Source: Rhodospirillales bacterium (GTDB lineage: Bacteria > Pseudomonadota > Alphaproteobacteria > UBA8366 > JADFVY01). Taken from it: a stretch of DNA of 8,158 nucleotides. The notes under the pieces were generated by a model that was not told where the DNA came from, made no database searches, and was given only the letters and a program-made list of their open reading frames with translations. The stretch is taken from NCBI GenBank assembly GCA_024644185.1, contig JAHELM010000086.1:1-8158 (forward strand). The letters run 5' to 3'. Each line of letters opens with the position of its first letter. Positions within the stretch are counted from its first letter, which is position 1. A program made the translations under genes and the position numbers. Positions 6,225 through 8,158 of the stretch are shown piece by piece.

Positions 6225-7163
6225 ATGATCGTGCCCCCTCCCCGCGGGTTTCTCGACTGGCCGGTTGTCACCGACCCGGCCGCATGGCATGCCGACGTGG
6301 CGATGGTGGGCATTCCGCTCAGCGAGCCCTATGCCGGCAATCCGCATCCCAACGACCAGGCCCGGGCGCCGGACTGGGTGCGCAGCCAGTCGTCGCAGTT
6401 CTGCGACGGGCCCGACCAGTGGGATTTCGACCTCGGCGGCAGCCTCGGCGAGGCGCTGCCGGCGCGCTGCCTCGATCTCGGCAATCTGGTCTGGGACGGG
6501 GGCGACTATCCGGCTTTTCTGCGCGAAACGGCGGGGCGGCTCGCCGGGCTGTGGCGCCAGGGGACGCAGGTTCTGGCGCTGGGCGGCGACCATGGCGTGT
6601 CCATCCCGCTGCTGCACGGGCTGGAGGGCGTGGGCGAGCCGGTGCATATCGTCCATGTCGACGCGCATCTGGACTGGCGCGACGAAGCCGGCGGCGTGCG
6701 GCACGGCTATAGCAGCCCGCTGCGCCGGGCCAGCGAGCTGCCCTGGATACGCGGCATGACGCAGATCGGCCTGCGCGGCACCGGCAGCGCCCGGCGCGAG
6801 GAATACGAGGCCAGCCTGGACTGGGGCGCGCGGCATGTTTCCGCCCGCGCGCTGCACGACCGCGGCATCGAATGGGTCATCGACCAGCTGCCGGAAACGG
6901 GGCCGTTCTACCTGACCGTGGATGCCGACGGCATCGACCCGATGCTGATGCCGGCGGTGCTGGCGCCGGTGCCGGGCGGGCTGACGGCGCCGCAGATGTT
7001 CCGCCTGATCCGCGCGATCTGCAAGCGCGGGCGGCTGGTCGGCATGGACATCGTCGAGATCGCCCCCGGGATGGAACCCGCCAACGCCCTGACCGCGATC
7101 ATGGCCGGGCGGATGTTCATCCACGCGCTGGGCGCAAGTCGGGGCGCCGCCGCCGGGGCGTGA
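6225..7163 (+). CDS. Ureohydrolase (arginase/agmatinase/guanidino-acid hydrolase family), substrate unknown
   Basis: This is a 312-residue binuclear-metal (usually Mn) enzyme predicted to split urea or a related product from a guanidino-type substrate. All ligand motifs are present: GGDHG (120-124, His123), DAHLD (146-150, Asp146, His148, Asp150), and the third motif TVDADGIDP (231-239, Asp233 and Asp235). The third motif is followed by MLMPAVLAPVPGG in place of the usual AxAPGTGTPEPGG, with the family spacing kept. The conserved Glu278 of MDIVEIAP is also present. The N-terminal region has NDQARAPDWVR, a loose form of the usual substrate-orienting segment. The ATG at 6225 has no obvious ribosome-binding site, and the next in-frame candidate (GTG 6231) has none either, so the start is uncertain. 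The gene follows the operon terminator, so it needs its own promoter or read-through. Its GC content resembles the SDR gene more than the liv genes. Agmatinase, guanidinobutyrase or formimidoylglutamase activity are all possible. Confidence 0.88.
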   Translation: MIVPPPRGFLDWPVVTDPAAWHADVAMVGIPLSEPYAGNPHPNDQARAPDWVRSQSSQFCDGPDQWDFDLGGSLGEALPARCLDLGNLVWDGGDYPAFLRETAGRLAGLWRQGTQVLALGGDHGVSIPLLHGLEGVGEPVHIVHVDAHLDWRDEAGGVRHGYSSPLRRASELPWIRGMTQIGLRGTGSARREEYEASLDWGARHVSARALHDRGIEWVIDQLPETGPFYLTVDADGIDPMLMPAVLAPVPGGLTAPQMFRLIRAICKRGRLVGMDIVEIAPGMEPANALTAIMAGRMFIHALGASRGAAAGA

Positions 7164-7177
7164 CCGGGCGGCTTGAA

Positions 7178-7188
7178 TAGTCTGACGA
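7178..7188. promoter_or_regulatory. Second FadR-type operator core TAGTCTGACGA, upstream of the SDR gene
   Basis: This 11-mer fits TNGTNNNACNA exactly and shares its first five bases, TAGTC, with the site at 601-611. It lies about 82 bases before the SDR start codon, in an A/T-richer patch between ureohydrolase and SDR. A weak promoter-like pair overlaps it (TTGAAT 7173-7178, GATACG 7195-7200, 16-base spacer). The GntR-family regulator at the left edge is the obvious candidate binder (inference). The core is degenerate, so chance occurrence is possible. Confidence 0.4.
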
Positions 7189-7211
7189 TATGATGATACG
7201 AGTTCTCCGTT

Positions 7212-7233
7212 CCGCCGCCCCGCCGCCCCGCCG
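7212..7233 (+). repeat. Short low-complexity GC repeat (CCGCCGCC, period 8)
   Basis: About 2.75 copies of CCGCCGCC lie in the leader of the SDR gene, followed by CGGACGGACGGA (period 4). The first part could pair loosely with the second. It is probably simple-sequence noise in a high-GC genome and has no assigned role. Confidence 0.5.
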
Positions 7234-7269
7234 GCACGGACGGACGGATGCATATCGGGGGAAGCCATA

Positions 7270-8022
7270 ATGAATCGGATCGATCTGTCGGGCCGGACGG
7301 CCGTCATCACCGGCGGCGCCCAGGGCATCGGCCGGGCCATCGCCGAGCGCATGCTGGAGTCCGGCGCCGCGGTGTGCCTGTGGGACCGCGATGTCGCGCT
7401 GGCCGAGGCAACGCGGGCCGAACTGGCCGGGCGCGGCACGGTCCATGCCGTCGAAATGGACGTCACCGACCTGGCCTCGGTCGAGGCCGCCGCGGCGCGG
7501 ACCGAGGCCGCGCTGGGCCGCATCGACATCCTGGTGACCAGCGCCGGCATCGCCGGGCCGACGGCCAAGCTGTGGGATTATCCGGCGGCGGACTGGCGGC
7601 AGGTGATCGATATCGACCTGAACGGCGTGTTCTACTGCTGCCGCGCCGTGGTGCCGGGGATGATCGCGCGCAATTACGGCCGTATCGTCAACATCGCCTC
7701 GATCGCCGGCAAGGAAGGCAACCCCAACGCCTCGCCCTACAGCGCCGCCAAGGCCGGGGTGATCGCGCTGACAAAATCCCTGGGCAAGGAACTGGCCGCT
7801 TACGACATCGCGGTGAACTGCATCACGCCGGCGGCGGTCAAGACGCGCATCTTCGACCAGATCAGCCAGGAGCATATCGACTACATGCTGGCCAAGATCC
7901 CGCGCGGCCGCTTCCTGAAGGCGGACGAGGCGGCGTCGATGGTGGCGTGGCTGGCCTCGGCGGAAAATTCCTTCACCACCGGCGGCGTCTTCGACCTGTC
8001 GGGCGGCCGCGCCACGTATTAA
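7270..8022 (+). CDS. SDR family NAD(P)-dependent oxidoreductase, probably sugar or sugar-acid catabolism
   Basis: This is a 250-residue classical short-chain dehydrogenase/reductase, a cytoplasmic Rossmann-fold enzyme. The cofactor motif TGGAQGIG (14-21) is followed by Asp39 at the end of beta-2 (LWDRD), which favours NAD over NADP. DVTD (64-67) is the adenine-site motif. The catalytic set is complete: Asn118 (DLNG), Ser144 (NIASIAG), Tyr157 and Lys161 (YSAAK). The usual NNAG motif reads TSAG (90-93). The C-terminal GGVFDLSGGRATY is typical of a sugar-acid-associated SDR subgroup that databases often name 3-oxoacyl-ACP reductase. That fatty-acid role is unlikely here because the next gene is DenD-like. 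The ATG at 7270 has GGGGGAAG at 7256-7263 before it. The gap to the next gene is 34 bases, so the two are probably one operon. Confidence 0.9.
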   Translation: MNRIDLSGRTAVITGGAQGIGRAIAERMLESGAAVCLWDRDVALAEATRAELAGRGTVHAVEMDVTDLASVEAAAARTEAALGRIDILVTSAGIAGPTAKLWDYPAADWRQVIDIDLNGVFYCCRAVVPGMIARNYGRIVNIASIAGKEGNPNASPYSAAKAGVIALTKSLGKELAAYDIAVNCITPAAVKTRIFDQISQEHIDYMLAKIPRGRFLKADEAASMVAWLASAENSFTTGGVFDLSGGRATY

Positions 8023-8056
8023 ACTTGACCCTCGGACGGAATTCGGGAGACGGGGC

Positions 8057-8158
8057 ATGAAGGTCGCGATTACCGGCGGCGCCGGATTCATCGGGCTGAA
8101 CCTGGCGCGGGCGCTGCTGCGCCGCGGCAGGCTGACCGGCCCGTCCGGGCGCCCGGAG
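8057..8158 (+). CDS. denD: DenD-like NAD-dependent epimerase/dehydrogenase (D-erythronate dehydrogenase family), 3' end outside window
   Basis: Only 34 codons are visible. They read MKVAITGGAGFIG, then LARALLRRGRLTGPSGRPE. The GGAGFIG is the Rossmann glycine motif of the extended SDR (NAD-dependent epimerase) family. The following RGRLTGP..GxPE segment is what I recall from DenD, which oxidises D-erythronate to 2-oxo-tetronate in a four-carbon sugar-acid pathway. The family call is firm. The DenD call rests on a short stretch and on its place behind a sugar-acid type SDR. GGGAGA (8045-8050) sits 6 bases before the ATG. The complete protein should be roughly 320 residues. Confidence 0.7.
   Translation, partial: MKVAITGGAGFIGLNLARALLRRGRLTGPSGRPE

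Noticed and set aside
7212..7233. The GC period-8 repeat as a CRISPR or regulatory array
   Set aside because: The copies are too short and contiguous with no spacers. Simple-sequence drift in GC-rich DNA explains it.
6135..7568. A 477-codon open frame on the minus strand across the ureohydrolase and SDR genes
   Set aside because: It is antisense to two clear genes with intact motifs, shows no family resemblance and is Arg/Pro/Ala-rich. This is typical of shadow frames in high-GC DNA.

Overview
The window looks like chromosomal DNA of a high-GC alphaproteobacterium. This is an inference from the GC-rich codons and from the gene families present (DgoR-like GntR regulator, Liv-type ABC transporter, sugar-acid SDR and epimerase genes). 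No rRNA, tRNA, CRISPR array, IS element or phage gene is visible.

Layout, left to right. (1) 1-536, minus strand: the N-terminal 178 residues of a GntR/FadR-type (FCD) regulator that runs off the left edge. Its own promoter and a perfect FadR-class operator core (TNGTNNNACNA) lie at 601-641. (2) 537-817: a divergent spacer holding that promoter, a 7-bp inverted repeat and a GC hairpin. (3) 818-1339, plus strand: a MarR-family regulator. (4) 1384-1429: a candidate sigma-70 promoter flanked by inverted repeats. It is followed by a tightly packed operon: an unannotated 32-codon ORF (1466-1564), livH, livM, livG and livF, all with overlapping start and stop codons, then a periplasmic substrate-binding protein. 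A strong intrinsic terminator ends the unit at 6124-6163. A perfect 16-bp tandem duplication sits between livF and the binding-protein gene. (5) 6225-7163: a ureohydrolase (arginase/agmatinase family) with all metal ligands present. (6) 7270-8158: an SDR oxidoreductase followed by the first 34 codons of a DenD-like (D-erythronate dehydrogenase-like) NAD-dependent epimerase/dehydrogenase.

How the genes may work together. The MarR protein probably controls the downstream branched-chain-amino-acid-type (HAAT) importer, whose two permeases, two ATPases and binding protein form a complete system. The solute is not determined. The ureohydrolase next to it could hydrolyse an imported guanidino compound, but a terminator and a composition change separate the two. 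The SDR and DenD-like genes suggest four-carbon or related sugar-acid catabolism. A second FadR-type operator core just upstream of the SDR gene links that unit to the GntR regulator at the far left edge.

Hand counts of sampled 60-base lines give about 73-83% GC in the GntR, ureohydrolase and SDR genes, but about 58-70% in marR and the liv operon. This suggests that the marR-liv block is a separate cassette placed between a sugar-acid regulator and its probable target genes. I see no wholly new system. The most interesting items are the overlooked leader ORF, the tandem duplication, and the possible split GntR regulon.
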